A stretch of 64,000 bases of DNA from Coriobacteriaceae bacterium (lineage in GTDB: Bacteria; Actinomycetota; Coriobacteriia; Coriobacteriales; Coriobacteriaceae). Below the pieces are notes generated by a model. The model did not search any database. It saw only the letters and a list, made by a program, of their open reading frames with translations, and was not told the origin of the DNA. The DNA lies in contig CABJFQ010000005.1 in the NCBI GenBank assembly GCA_902364975.1, positions 75,102 to 139,101 on the forward strand, written 5' to 3'. The translations under genes and the position numbers were made by a program. Shown here piece by piece: positions 23,696-31,930 of this stretch; within the stretch, counting starts at the first letter, position 1; every line of letters starts with the position of its first letter.

Positions 23696-26413
23696 ATGGA
23701 TACTGTCAGCAATTACACCGAAACGCTCGAAAAGACCGTCCGTGACCTTCTCGAGCGGCAGGAGGATCTGATCAGGACTGCCTTTACCGACCAGCTTACC
23801 GGGCTTGGCAACCGTGGCGGCTTTGCCCGTTCCCTCGAGGAGCTCTGGGAGCAGGACGCCCCCGTTACCATGGCGTTCATCGATATCGACAATCTCAAGC
23901 ACTGCAACGACGTCTTTGGGCATGACGAGGGCAACCGCTATATCTTGCAGGTAAGTCTCTATCTTAAGCTGTATATGAAGGTGGGCGAAGCGGCGTTTCG
24001 CATAGGCGGCGACGAGTTTGCCATCCTATCTACGATTGCAACCGAGGACGACCTCGCCGAACGTCTGAAACACTGCCGAACGGTTCTGCTCAAAAACAAC
24101 GATTCCGAGATGCCCCACTCGTTTAGCTACGGAGTGTCACATGCCGACCCCGCCCTGGGCGAAGCTTCCAATCGCATGACGCTCGATGCCGACCATCGCA
24201 TGTACGACTACAAGCTACGTCATGCCATGCACCTCGATCGACGCAATATCACGCAAGTCCACGCCGACGACTTCGAAATAAGCGATCGTATTTTCGACGC
24301 CTTTTCGATGCTCAACGAGGGCCGTTATTTCTTTATCGAGAACTTGGACAAACATCGCACCCTTTGGTCACAAGGTGCCTTGCGCGATCTTGGCCTTCCC
24401 TCGGAGCACATAGACAACTGTCGCGATTACTGGAAAACGCGCGTCCATCCCGACGACCTTGAGGCCTGCATCAACGACATCGACCAAGTCTACAACGGCA
24501 CCAAGCACCGTCGCGTCATGCAGTATCGTGTGCGCAACGCCGTCGGTGACTACGTCCTTTGCCGTGCTCGCGGGTTTCGTATCGACGGCGACGGAAATGT
24601 CCCCTCGCTCTATGTCGGCGAGCTCGTCAACCACTCACTTGCCGAAACCGTCGACGCCGCCACAGGCCTCGGAACGCAGCGCATGCTGGCCAACGCCATC
24701 GACGCCTGCCGCCGCGATCGTTGCGAGACAGGGCTTATAGCGGTGCGCGTTCGTGGCACGACAAAGCTCAACGAGCTCTACGGGGCCGAGGCTGTCGACA
24801 ACATGCTTGCCGAATACGCTGGCCGCATGCTGTCGATCACCCGCGGCAGGAGCCGGGTCTACCGTTCACGAAGCGTCCAGTTCGTCGTGCTCAGCAACGA
24901 CCTAGACCACAAGGCATTCGAGCAACTGACCCGCCACCTTAAAGAGGCCGTTTTCGCTCCTGTTCGAATCGCAGGCGACACCATTACTCCCGTCTGCCTT
25001 GTCGTCCCGGCCTTTTACGAGCACTTAACCCATCAAGCGACCGCCGTTTTAGGCGAACTCGACCGTCGCCTTCGCACGGCCGGCGGGCTTGTTCCCAACG
25101 ACAGCCTCCCCATACCCGAGGCGGAGCGCAAAAGCGCCATAGCCGAACGTATCGACTCGCTCACGGGCCTCTATCGACCCAGCGAGTTTATGCGGCGCGC
25201 CAACGCATTTCTCGAGGCAAGGCGCAACGGCACCTGGTGCATCGCCACGGTCGACATGGGCCACATGCGCCTGTTTAATGAATGGCACGGCCAAGCCGAG
25301 GGCGACCGCGTACTCGCCGATGTGGGCACGGTCCTCAAGGACATCGAGAATGCCGACATGGGCGTCGCAGGGTACTGGGGCCAAGATGACTTTTGCGTAC
25401 TCATCCCCTTTGAGCACGACACCGTCCATAAAATCTATAACCGCGTTCGCGAAGCCGTGGCCAAGCATGATAACGGCGTAGGTTTCTGGCCGTCCATGGG
25501 TGTCTACCCCATCGACTCCAACGAGGAAATCACCATCGATGCACAGGCCAAGGCCATGTTTACCAATCGGCGCGCGAAAAACGACTTTAAGGATCGCATT
25601 GCCGTCTTTCGCCCCGAGGAATACAAGCGCGAGGTTGCGTTTCACCGCACCCTCACCGAGTTCCAGTATGCGCTCTCAAACGACCGCATCACCTACTACC
25701 TGCAGCCACTGGTTGATATGGAAACCGGCGAGATCATTGGCGCCGAGGCGCTCACACGCTGGATCGACAAAGATGGATCGTTAATTCCGCCCGCGTCCTT
25801 TATCCCGGCGCTCGAGGAAAGCGGCTTTGTGGTGACGCTCGACAAGTATATTTGGCAGGGTGTCGCCTCGTGGCTGCGCAAGCGCATCGACCAGGGGCTT
25901 CGCGTAATTCCGATTTCCCTTAACGTGTCGCGTGTCGACATCATCGCCTGCGATGTCGCCAAGCACATGAGCGCACTGGCTGCTCAGTACAACCTGCCGC
26001 CCGAGCTCATGCGCATCGAAATCACCGAAACCGCCTATACCGGAGAATCCGAGGCGGTGGACAAGCTGACGGCAGACCTGCATAATCAGGGCTTTTCGAC
26101 CTATATGGACGACTTTGGCACCGGCCAGTCCACGCTCGCAATGCTCAAGAACGTCAACGTCGATGTTATCAAGCTCGACCGCACCTTTTTGCCTGATGGG
26201 AAAACCGACAACCGGAGCTCCCGGATCGTGTCGTCTATGCTCGAGATGGCGCAATCGTTGCACCTGCCCGTTGTGGTCGAAGGCATCGAGACAAATGAGC
26301 AGGCACAGCTGCTGCGCCAGATGGACGCCCGCTACGCACAAGGGTTCCTCTACCACCGTCCCATGCCGGTGGAGGATTTTGAGGCATTGTTCGATGGTGG
26401 CAAAAACAACTGA
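23696..26413 (+). CDS. c-di-GMP enzyme: GGDEF-PAS-GGDEF-like-GGDEF-like-EAL
   Basis: A 905-aa cytoplasmic protein with no membrane segment. Residues about 25-185 form a complete GGDEF domain (FRIGGDEF at 102-108, no RxxD inhibitory site). About 195-315 is PAS-like. About 325-640 holds two degenerate GGDEF-like modules (the second has GYWGQDDF in place of GGDEF). About 650-900 is an EAL domain with AEALTRW, SLNVSR, RIEITE, MDDFGTG, VIKLDR and VVEGIE. It should be able to both make and degrade c-di-GMP. Only a long, weak leader precedes the ATG. Placing the intact GGDEF at the N-terminus, ahead of PAS, is unusual. The next gene has the same order. Confidence 0.87.
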   Translation: MDTVSNYTETLEKTVRDLLERQEDLIRTAFTDQLTGLGNRGGFARSLEELWEQDAPVTMAFIDIDNLKHCNDVFGHDEGNRYILQVSLYLKLYMKVGEAAFRIGGDEFAILSTIATEDDLAERLKHCRTVLLKNNDSEMPHSFSYGVSHADPALGEASNRMTLDADHRMYDYKLRHAMHLDRRNITQVHADDFEISDRIFDAFSMLNEGRYFFIENLDKHRTLWSQGALRDLGLPSEHIDNCRDYWKTRVHPDDLEACINDIDQVYNGTKHRRVMQYRVRNAVGDYVLCRARGFRIDGDGNVPSLYVGELVNHSLAETVDAATGLGTQRMLANAIDACRRDRCETGLIAVRVRGTTKLNELYGAEAVDNMLAEYAGRMLSITRGRSRVYRSRSVQFVVLSNDLDHKAFEQLTRHLKEAVFAPVRIAGDTITPVCLVVPAFYEHLTHQATAVLGELDRRLRTAGGLVPNDSLPIPEAERKSAIAERIDSLTGLYRPSEFMRRANAFLEARRNGTWCIATVDMGHMRLFNEWHGQAEGDRVLADVGTVLKDIENADMGVAGYWGQDDFCVLIPFEHDTVHKIYNRVREAVAKHDNGVGFWPSMGVYPIDSNEEITIDAQAKAMFTNRRAKNDFKDRIAVFRPEEYKREVAFHRTLTEFQYALSNDRITYYLQPLVDMETGEIIGAEALTRWIDKDGSLIPPASFIPALEESGFVVTLDKYIWQGVASWLRKRIDQGLRVIPISLNVSRVDIIACDVAKHMSALAAQYNLPPELMRIEITETAYTGESEAVDKLTADLHNQGFSTYMDDFGTGQSTLAMLKNVNVDVIKLDRTFLPDGKTDNRSSRIVSSMLEMAQSLHLPVVVEGIETNEQAQLLRQMDARYAQGFLYHRPMPVEDFEALFDGGKNN

Positions 26414-26469
26414 TACGCTCGCGCGCAAAACACCACCGTCTAGGGGAGCATTTGTCCCCATTGGCTAAC

Positions 26470-26504
26470 TCATATCCCCAATTCAAACCGAATTGGGGAT
26501 ATGA
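26470..26504. repeat. Perfect 15-bp inverted repeat between the two GGDEF genes
   Basis: TCATATCCCCAATTC (26470-26484), loop AAACC, GAATTGGGGATATGA (26490-26504). There is no U-run. It could attenuate transcription between the two genes, protect an mRNA end, or be an operator. Confidence 0.6.
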
Positions 26505-26540
26505 TACGGAGCATCCTGTCACCCAAGGAGGTTATCCATC

Positions 26541-28070
26541 ATGAACGAGTCGTATCGCCTGGGCGAGCAATCAATCATTGCCCATCTTCAGCGACTCGCG
26601 AACGGGGTCTCAACCGCCGAGCTCGACGTTGACGCGCTGCCCACGGAGTTGCGCGCCGTCGGCGAGCAACTGCAGAAAACGCTCGCCGTCTTGCAACAAG
26701 AACGCCAGCTGCTTGAGCGCAGCGCCTATATCGATTCGCTCACCAATCTTGGCAACCGCGGTGGACTCGACCACCATGTCGATCAGCTCTGGCTCAAAGG
26801 CGCCCCCTTCACCTGCGCCTATATTGACATCGATCACCTCAAGCACTGCAACGATAAGTTTGGCCACGCCGAGGGCAACCGCTATATTCTGGGCATCTGT
26901 CGTGCGCTCACCGAAACCATGGAGCACGATGACCTGCTGTTCCGTATCGGTGGAGACGAATTTGTACTCGTGTCCCCCACGACAGGCGAAGCCGAGCTCG
27001 AGCAGCGCTTGGAGCGGACACGCACCGATCTTGTCGAGGCAACATCGGACGGCAAGGCGCCCATGATCGCCAGTTTTAGTTTTGGTTGCTCGCACGTCGA
27101 CCCGCTTGCAGGCGATTCGCGTCGCCAGATGACAATGGATGCCGATCGCAAAATGTATCGCTACAAGCTCATGCACCGCGTGCAGCAACCGAAAGACAAT
27201 GACGTGCCACAACACCCAATCGTCGATCAGCTTCCCTGCAACGACCGGGTGTTCCAAGCGATCTCCATGAGCTCCGAGACGCGCTATCCGTTTATCCTTA
27301 ACCTCGATACGGGAGAATCGCAATGGTCGGTTAACGCCGTGCGCGATTTTGACCTGCCCTCCCAGCACCCTTTCAACTCGGTCGATATGTGGCTTGCTCG
27401 CGTCCACCCCGAGGACCGCGACAACGTACGCGCCGAGCTCGACATGGTGATAAACGGCACATGGCACTTCCACTACATGCAGTACCGCGTTATGGATGCT
27501 ACCGGAGCGTACGCGCTTTGCGACTGCACGGGCTACCGCTTGGACGGCACCGATACCGAGCCCAACATGTATGTGGGCACTATCATCAACCGAAGCCTAG
27601 CAGATACGACCGACTCGGTAACGGGTCTGGGCGATGTCCACGCCCTGGTCAACGCTATTGGAGAGATGCGCCGCGTGCCGCGCGAGGCTGGCTTTATTGC
27701 CATTAAGGTCGACGATATCGCCGAGGTCAATGCCCGCTTTGGATTCGACGCAGGCGACCGCGTGCTCGCCGAAAGCGCCGCCTGCCTCATGGATTGTTCG
27801 CGCGGCAAGGGCCGCCTGTTCCGCTCAACAGGACCGACATTCGTGGCGCTTTTCGATGAGCTCGGCCCCGAGGCAATCGACGAGATCGCAAGCGACATCG
27901 AACGGTTCTTGGGTTCTCCCGTGCTCATCGGCTCGCTTGAATATCAGCCGCCCATTCGCGTGGCCACGCTCCATCTGGACGGCGTCGACCGTCAGCCCGT
28001 TTCCATTTTGAACGAACTCAAAGCGCTGCTTAAAGAGGCGCCGCAAGTACCGGGCACCAAGCTGGACTAG
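26541..28070 (+). CDS. Diguanylate cyclase: GGDEF-PAS-GGDEF-like
   Basis: A 509-aa protein with no membrane segment. Residues 1-60 are helical (EQLQKTLAVLQQERQLLERSAY, likely coiled coil). About 62-220 is a complete GGDEF domain (FRIGGDEF near residue 137; EHDD where the inhibitory RxxD would be). About 230-350 is PAS-like, and about 360-500 is a degenerate GGDEF-like module lacking the signature. It shares architecture and many motifs (IDIDHLKHCND, EGNRYIL) with the gene at 23696 and looks like a duplicate without the EAL end. AAGGAGG precedes the ATG. Expected role: c-di-GMP synthesis modulated by PAS. Confidence 0.85.
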   Translation: MNESYRLGEQSIIAHLQRLANGVSTAELDVDALPTELRAVGEQLQKTLAVLQQERQLLERSAYIDSLTNLGNRGGLDHHVDQLWLKGAPFTCAYIDIDHLKHCNDKFGHAEGNRYILGICRALTETMEHDDLLFRIGGDEFVLVSPTTGEAELEQRLERTRTDLVEATSDGKAPMIASFSFGCSHVDPLAGDSRRQMTMDADRKMYRYKLMHRVQQPKDNDVPQHPIVDQLPCNDRVFQAISMSSETRYPFILNLDTGESQWSVNAVRDFDLPSQHPFNSVDMWLARVHPEDRDNVRAELDMVINGTWHFHYMQYRVMDATGAYALCDCTGYRLDGTDTEPNMYVGTIINRSLADTTDSVTGLGDVHALVNAIGEMRRVPREAGFIAIKVDDIAEVNARFGFDAGDRVLAESAACLMDCSRGKGRLFRSTGPTFVALFDELGPEAIDEIASDIERFLGSPVLIGSLEYQPPIRVATLHLDGVDRQPVSILNELKALLKEAPQVPGTKLD

Positions 28071-28141
28071 CGTCGTGGGGCGCATGATGGTTAATTTCCG
28101 ATCTCAACCGAACACATTGAGCAAATAGGTCGTACCCGCAG

Positions 28142-28342
28142 TTAGCCGAACGCCCCCGCAGTCCCTCCCGGGGCCCGGGAGCACCGTTTTCGATACTCTT
28201 GGTTTCCTTCACCCGATGCAAATAAGTGCTCAACAACATAAAACCTATCCCCCGCCACGGATATGCCCTCGAGTAAATCTGTTAAGCCAACCCTATCAAA
28301 TTCTTTTGACAATTGGCTGTATTGGTCCATTTTGTCGTCCAT
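28142..28342 (-). CDS. Small hypothetical protein
   Basis: A possible 66-aa frame starting 15 nt after the stop of the small membrane protein gene upstream on the same strand (28357-28677). It reads MDDKMDQYSQLSKEFDRVG..., with mixed composition and no membrane segment or motif. The ribosome binding site is weak (GGAAGCGGG). It lies in a patch of lower GC than its surroundings, and its tail looks like non-coding Gly/Ala/Arg-rich sequence. It may be a remnant. Unrecognised; low confidence. Confidence 0.28.
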   Translation of the reverse strand: MDDKMDQYSQLSKEFDRVGLTDLLEGISVAGDRFYVVEHLFASGEGNQEYRKRCSRAPGGTAGAFG

Positions 28343-28356
28343 CCCGCTTCCGCTGG

Positions 28357-28677
28357 CTATCGCCTCATAAACACAAACCTAACGAGCCGCACGAACGACA
28401 AAGAGGCCAAGCTGAACAGAAGTAGAACCAAAACTTCAAAAACACTGGTATTCCAATCGCGCACCCAGCCCTCTACCGCCCACAAGAAAAACAGCAGCCC
28501 CATCCATAACGTCACAGAAGAAATCAACTTTGCGTAAGGGCGTATATCAATCCCGCTCTCCCTTTTTGTGACATCATATCCAGCAATTGAGCTGAGCCAT
28601 CTTCCTCTTCTGTATTGGATTGAAAGAAGAATCAGGGCAATCGAAGTTATCAAGCAGACAGCATCCTCTGTTTCCAT
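28357..28677 (-). CDS. Small membrane protein, DUF3784-like
   Basis: A 106-aa protein with three hydrophobic segments (about residues 5-20, 52-70 and 80-98) and the stretch RRGRWLSSIAGYDVTKRE between TM1 and TM2. That stretch resembles the GKGxxLIAGYN motif of small DUF3784 membrane proteins; this is a loose resemblance from memory. AAGGAAG precedes the ATG at 28677. The patch is AT-richer than neighbours, suggesting acquisition. Function unknown. Confidence 0.6.
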   Translation of the reverse strand: METEDAVCLITSIALILLSIQYRRGRWLSSIAGYDVTKRESGIDIRPYAKLISSVTLWMGLLFFLWAVEGWVRDWNTSVFEVLVLLLFSLASLSFVRLVRFVFMRR

Positions 28678-29011
28678 AGAACTTCCTTTGCTTTCCGTCC
28701 TAGCTGCGCGTTCACAATCGAATCAAACCAAGTGTGAATTACTCGATAGCAACCGCCTTAGTATTAATCATAGCCTCCGCAGCAGCCCGCCTTCCAAGAC
28801 CTCAAAGCTCGCCATCGAGGGCGGCCCGCCCAGACCCCTTACAATCTGCTCGCACGAGGCCCCGCACTCCAACATCCTCTAGACCGTATCCCGCACGTAC
28901 CTGGTGGGCGAGCCTGCCGTGGGCCCTCGGGGCCGGCATCGCGCCCCACGCCATCCGCCCGCTCGTGCGATAATCCTCTGCAGAAGTCACCAACAGCAGA
29001 GGGAGTTTGTG
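28678..29011. other. Intergenic region without a supported gene
   Basis: About 330 bp. The first half is AT-richer, like the upstream island; the second half is GC-rich and returns to the host composition. Short open frames exist on both strands but lack ribosome binding sites and recognisable sequence. Nothing functional was identified apart from the SD (AGAGGGAG, 28998-29005) of the next gene. Confidence 0.6.
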
Positions 29012-29635
29012 ATGAAGGTTCTTTTGGTCAACGGCAGCCCCAAGGCAAACGGCAACACCGCTCGCGCGCTTGCCGAAGTCGCCGAGCAATTGCGTGCCGA
29101 GGGTATCGATACCGAGGTGTTCCAGCTGGGCGCCAAGCCCATTCGCGACTGCATTGGCTGTGGTCAGTGCGGCAAGCTCGATTGCCGCTGCACCTTTGAC
29201 GACGACGCGGTCAACGAGCTCATTGCCGCCGCCGAGCAGGCCGACGGCTTTGTCTTTGGCTCGCCCGTCTACTATGCGCACCCCAGCGGGCGCATCCTTT
29301 CGGCCCTCGATCGCGCCTTCTATGCAGGCGGGCACGCCTTTGAGCACAAACCCGGCGCCGCAGTCGCCGTCGCTCGTCGCGGCGGCACGTCGACCACGTT
29401 CGATGTGCTCAACAAGTACTTCACCATTAAGCAAATGCCCGTGGTTGCTTCCACCTACTGGAACAACGTGTTTGGCCGCGTGCCCGGCGACGCCGATGGG
29501 GACGCCGAGGGCCTTGCCACCATGCGAAACATCGGCAAAAACATGGCCTGGCTCCTGCGCTGCATCGAGGCGGGACAAGCCGCCGGTATCAACGCGCCCG
29601 AGGCAGATCGCGCAACGACCAACTTCATTCGATAG
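29012..29635 (+). CDS. NADPH-dependent FMN reductase / flavodoxin-fold oxidoreductase
   Basis: A 207-aa flavodoxin-like protein. The FMN phosphate loop is NGSPKANGNTA (residues 8-18), followed by a ferredoxin-like Cys cluster CIGCGQCGKLDCRC (about residues 47-60), then GSPVYYAHPSG. This matches iron-sulfur flavoproteins and NAD(P)H:FMN reductases. The Cys pairs may bind a cluster or be redox active. ATG 29012 has GAGGGAG 6 nt upstream. It starts a probable two-gene unit with the ArsC-like gene 12 nt downstream. Confidence 0.83.
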   Translation: MKVLLVNGSPKANGNTARALAEVAEQLRAEGIDTEVFQLGAKPIRDCIGCGQCGKLDCRCTFDDDAVNELIAAAEQADGFVFGSPVYYAHPSGRILSALDRAFYAGGHAFEHKPGAAVAVARRGGTSTTFDVLNKYFTIKQMPVVASTYWNNVFGRVPGDADGDAEGLATMRNIGKNMAWLLRCIEAGQAAGINAPEADRATTNFIR

Positions 29636-29647
29636 AGCGGCGGGGCC

Positions 29648-29989
29648 ATGAATATTCAAATCTTCGGGACTAAGAAGTCGTTCGACACCAAGAAGGCCCA
29701 GCGCTATTTTAAGGAGCGCCGCATTAAGGTGCAGTTTATCGACCTTAAGGAAAAGGAGATGAGCAAGGGCGAGCTCACGAGCGTGATGCAGGCGGTCGGC
29801 GGTATCGACAAACTGCTCAACCCCAAAGCCAAGGACGAGGAGACGCTCGCGCTCATCCAGCACCTTACCCCTAGCCAGCGCTTCGACAAGCTGCTCGAGA
29901 ACCAGCAGGTTCTAGCCGAGCCCATCGTGCGCAACGGCAAAAAGGCCACCGTCGGTTATTGCCCCGATGTATGGGGAGCCTGGGAGTAG
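29648..29989 (+). CDS. ArsC/Spx-like protein without the redox cysteine
   Basis: A 113-aa thioredoxin-fold protein of the ArsC/YffB/Spx family: IQIFGTKKSFDTKKAQRYFKER, a central ETLALIQ, and QVLAEPIVRNGKKATVGY. In arsenate reductases the first loop holds CxTC-type cysteines; here it is GTKKSFDTKK with no Cys. The only Cys is near the C-terminus (GYCPD). It is therefore unlikely to be an arsenate reductase. A regulatory or chaperone-like role is possible. It begins 12 nt after the flavin reductase gene, so the two are probably co-transcribed. Confidence 0.8.
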   Translation: MNIQIFGTKKSFDTKKAQRYFKERRIKVQFIDLKEKEMSKGELTSVMQAVGGIDKLLNPKAKDEETLALIQHLTPSQRFDKLLENQQVLAEPIVRNGKKATVGYCPDVWGAWE

Positions 29990-30075
29990 CCTGTGTTATT
30001 TGCCAGCCCGTGGGTATAAGAGCAGACGTTTGGCATATGATTCAACTGTAAGCCATGTCTAACAAAGGAGGGCAC

Positions 30076-31206
30076 ATGCCCAACAAACCCGTGAAGATCA
30101 TCATGCTTACCGGATACCTCGGTGCCGGCAAGACCACGCTGCTCAACCACATCCTCGCTAACGACGGCGGCATCCGCGCCGCCGTGATCGTCAACGATAT
30201 CGGCGAGATCAACGTCGACGCCAGCCTCATCGCCGACGGCGGCCTTTCCGAGACCGACGACCTCATCCCGCTCACCAACGGCTGCATCTGCTGCACGCTT
30301 TCGGATGACCTGGCCAACCAGCTGCAGGGCATCGCCGATTCGGGCAACTTCGACTACATCATCATCGAGGCATCGGGCATTTGCGAGCCTATCCCCATCG
30401 CCTACACCATCTCGAGCTTCTGCGACGAGGCTAAGGTGGGCGGCGAGCCCAAGCTCGCGCTCGACAACATCGTGGCTGTGGTCGACTGCGCCCGCATGTA
30501 CGACGAGTTCAACGGCGGTCGCGACCTGCTGGCCGAGGATATCGACGAGGACGACATCGAGAGCCTGCTCATCCAGCAGATCGAGTTCTGCTCCACGCTG
30601 ATCCTCAACAAGACCGATACCGTCACGCCTGAGCAGATCGCCGAGCTCAAGGCCATCGTGCGCAGCCTGCAGAAAGACGCCGTAATTGTCGAGGCCCAAA
30701 ACGGCGAGGTCCCCATGGAGGAGCTGCTCGATACCGACCGCTTCGACTTTATGCGCGCCTACAACTCCGCCGCCTGGATCGAGGCCATGGAGCATCCCGA
30801 GGAGCACGACGACCCCGAGGTGCTCGAGTACGACATCGAGACCTTTGTGTACTCGCGCCGCAAGCCGTTTGACCTGCAGAAGTTCACCGATTTTGTTGAG
30901 CAGGAGTGGCCCGACGAGGTCATCCGCGTCAAGGGCCCGCTGTGGCAGACCGGCGATCCGGACATGTGCTACATGTTTGAGCAGGCCGGCCACCAGATGC
31001 GCCTGATGGAGAACGGCCTGTTTGTCGATTCGGCGCCCGAGGGCGAGAAGCAGAAGATCATCGACGAGAACCCCGAGATCATGCAGATTTGGGACGATGA
31101 GACGGGCGACCGCATGACGAGCCTGTGCATCATCGGCCGTCACATGGACAAGGATGCGCTCATCGCCTCCCTCGATGCCTGCCTGACCGACTGGCACCGC
31201 GCCTAG
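30076..31206 (+). CDS. CobW/P47K-family GTPase
   Basis: A 376-aa G3E GTPase of the COG0523 metal-chaperone family. Walker A is GYLGAGKT, the metal-binding CxCC motif is NGCICCTL, and the base-recognition motif is NKTD. The C-terminal CobW domain begins near residue 255 (VLEYDIETFVYSRRKPFD). ATG 30076 is preceded by AAAGGAGGG; an ATG 7 codons earlier overlaps that SD and is not preferred. These proteins load Zn, Co, Ni or Fe into client proteins. No metal transporter or Zur site was seen nearby, so the metal is unknown. Confidence 0.88.
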   Translation: MPNKPVKIIMLTGYLGAGKTTLLNHILANDGGIRAAVIVNDIGEINVDASLIADGGLSETDDLIPLTNGCICCTLSDDLANQLQGIADSGNFDYIIIEASGICEPIPIAYTISSFCDEAKVGGEPKLALDNIVAVVDCARMYDEFNGGRDLLAEDIDEDDIESLLIQQIEFCSTLILNKTDTVTPEQIAELKAIVRSLQKDAVIVEAQNGEVPMEELLDTDRFDFMRAYNSAAWIEAMEHPEEHDDPEVLEYDIETFVYSRRKPFDLQKFTDFVEQEWPDEVIRVKGPLWQTGDPDMCYMFEQAGHQMRLMENGLFVDSAPEGEKQKIIDENPEIMQIWDDETGDRMTSLCIIGRHMDKDALIASLDACLTDWHRA

Positions 31207-31246
31207 GTTTATCCAAGCGGGCATTTTTCCGCCCACGTAACCGCCT

Positions 31247-31281
31247 AACCACCACGAAGGTACCCTTCGTGGTGGTTTTTC
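31247..31281 (+). terminator. Rho-independent terminator after CobW GTPase
   Basis: AACCACCACGAAGG (31247-31260) and CCTTCGTGGTGGTT (31264-31277) form a 14-bp perfect stem with a 3-nt loop, followed by a T-run. Confidence 0.9.
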
Positions 31282-31301
31282 GTTCTGAGCCAAGGAGATT
31301 C

Positions 31302-31901
31302 ATGTTCAATATCGTGCTGTATGCACCCGAGATTCCGGCCAATACGGGCAATATCGGCCGTACCTGCGTAGTCACCGGCGCCCATCTGCATCTGGTGGAG
31401 CCACTGGGCTTTTCGCTCGATGACAAGACGGTACGTCGCGCCGGCCTGGGCTACTGGCAAAACTTGGACGTGACGACCTATGCCGGCTGGGAGGATTTCC
31501 TTGCGCGCAACGGCCTCTCCCCCGCCGACGAGCGCCTGCATCTGCTGACCAAAAAGGCGCGCCGAACCTATGCGCAGAGTACCTACCGCGATGGCGACTA
31601 CCTGGTCTTTGGCAGCGAGAGCTCGGGCATTCCCGAGGAGCTGCTCGCCGCGGCGCCCGAGCGCTGCGAGCGCATCCCGATGCTGCGCGATTGCGATTCG
31701 CTTGACAACGCCGAGGCATGGGAAGCCCACGAGGAATCGCTCGGGCATACCGAGGACGACCACGAAGCCATCCTTCGACAGGATATCTGCGGCAACTTCA
31801 TCAATCCGGACGACTACCGCATCAGCGCCCTCAACCTCTCCAACAGCGCCGCCATCGTCCTCTACGAAGCCCTGCGCCAGACAGGCTTTCCGGGAATGTG
31901 A
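31302..31901 (+). CDS. trmL: tRNA (cytidine/uridine-34 2'-O)-methyltransferase with insertion
   Basis: SPOUT (SpoU/TrmH) methyltransferase that 2'-O-methylates the wobble base of tRNA-Leu. Motifs: PEIPANTGNIGR (motif 1), FGSESSGIPEEL (motif 2) and ALNLSNSAAIVLYEALRQ (motif 3). The protein is 199 aa, against about 157 for E. coli TrmL. The excess is a 42-residue acidic insert (about 130-172, rich in Glu, Asp and His) between motifs 2 and 3. ATG 31302 has AAGGAG 4 nt upstream. The stop codon TGA lies within a REP-like palindrome (31895-31927). Confidence 0.87.
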   Translation: MFNIVLYAPEIPANTGNIGRTCVVTGAHLHLVEPLGFSLDDKTVRRAGLGYWQNLDVTTYAGWEDFLARNGLSPADERLHLLTKKARRTYAQSTYRDGDYLVFGSESSGIPEELLAAAPERCERIPMLRDCDSLDNAEAWEAHEESLGHTEDDHEAILRQDICGNFINPDDYRISALNLSNSAAIVLYEALRQTGFPGM

Positions 31902-31927
31902 CAAAGGGACTGTCCCTTTGTCACATT
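31895..31927. repeat. REP-like palindrome overlapping trmL stop
   Basis: AATGTGACAAAGGGA (31895-31909), loop CTG, TCCCTTTGTCACATT (31913-31927), a perfect 15-bp hairpin. It supplies the final ATG TGA (Met-stop) of trmL and lies between convergent trmL and uvrA-like genes. A near-identical element occurs at 35623-35655. Confidence 0.85.
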
Positions 31928-31930
31928 CGG

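Noticed and set aside
29012-29989. Arsenic resistance unit
   Set aside because: The ArsC-like protein lacks the catalytic cysteine and no arsB, acr3 or arsR is present.
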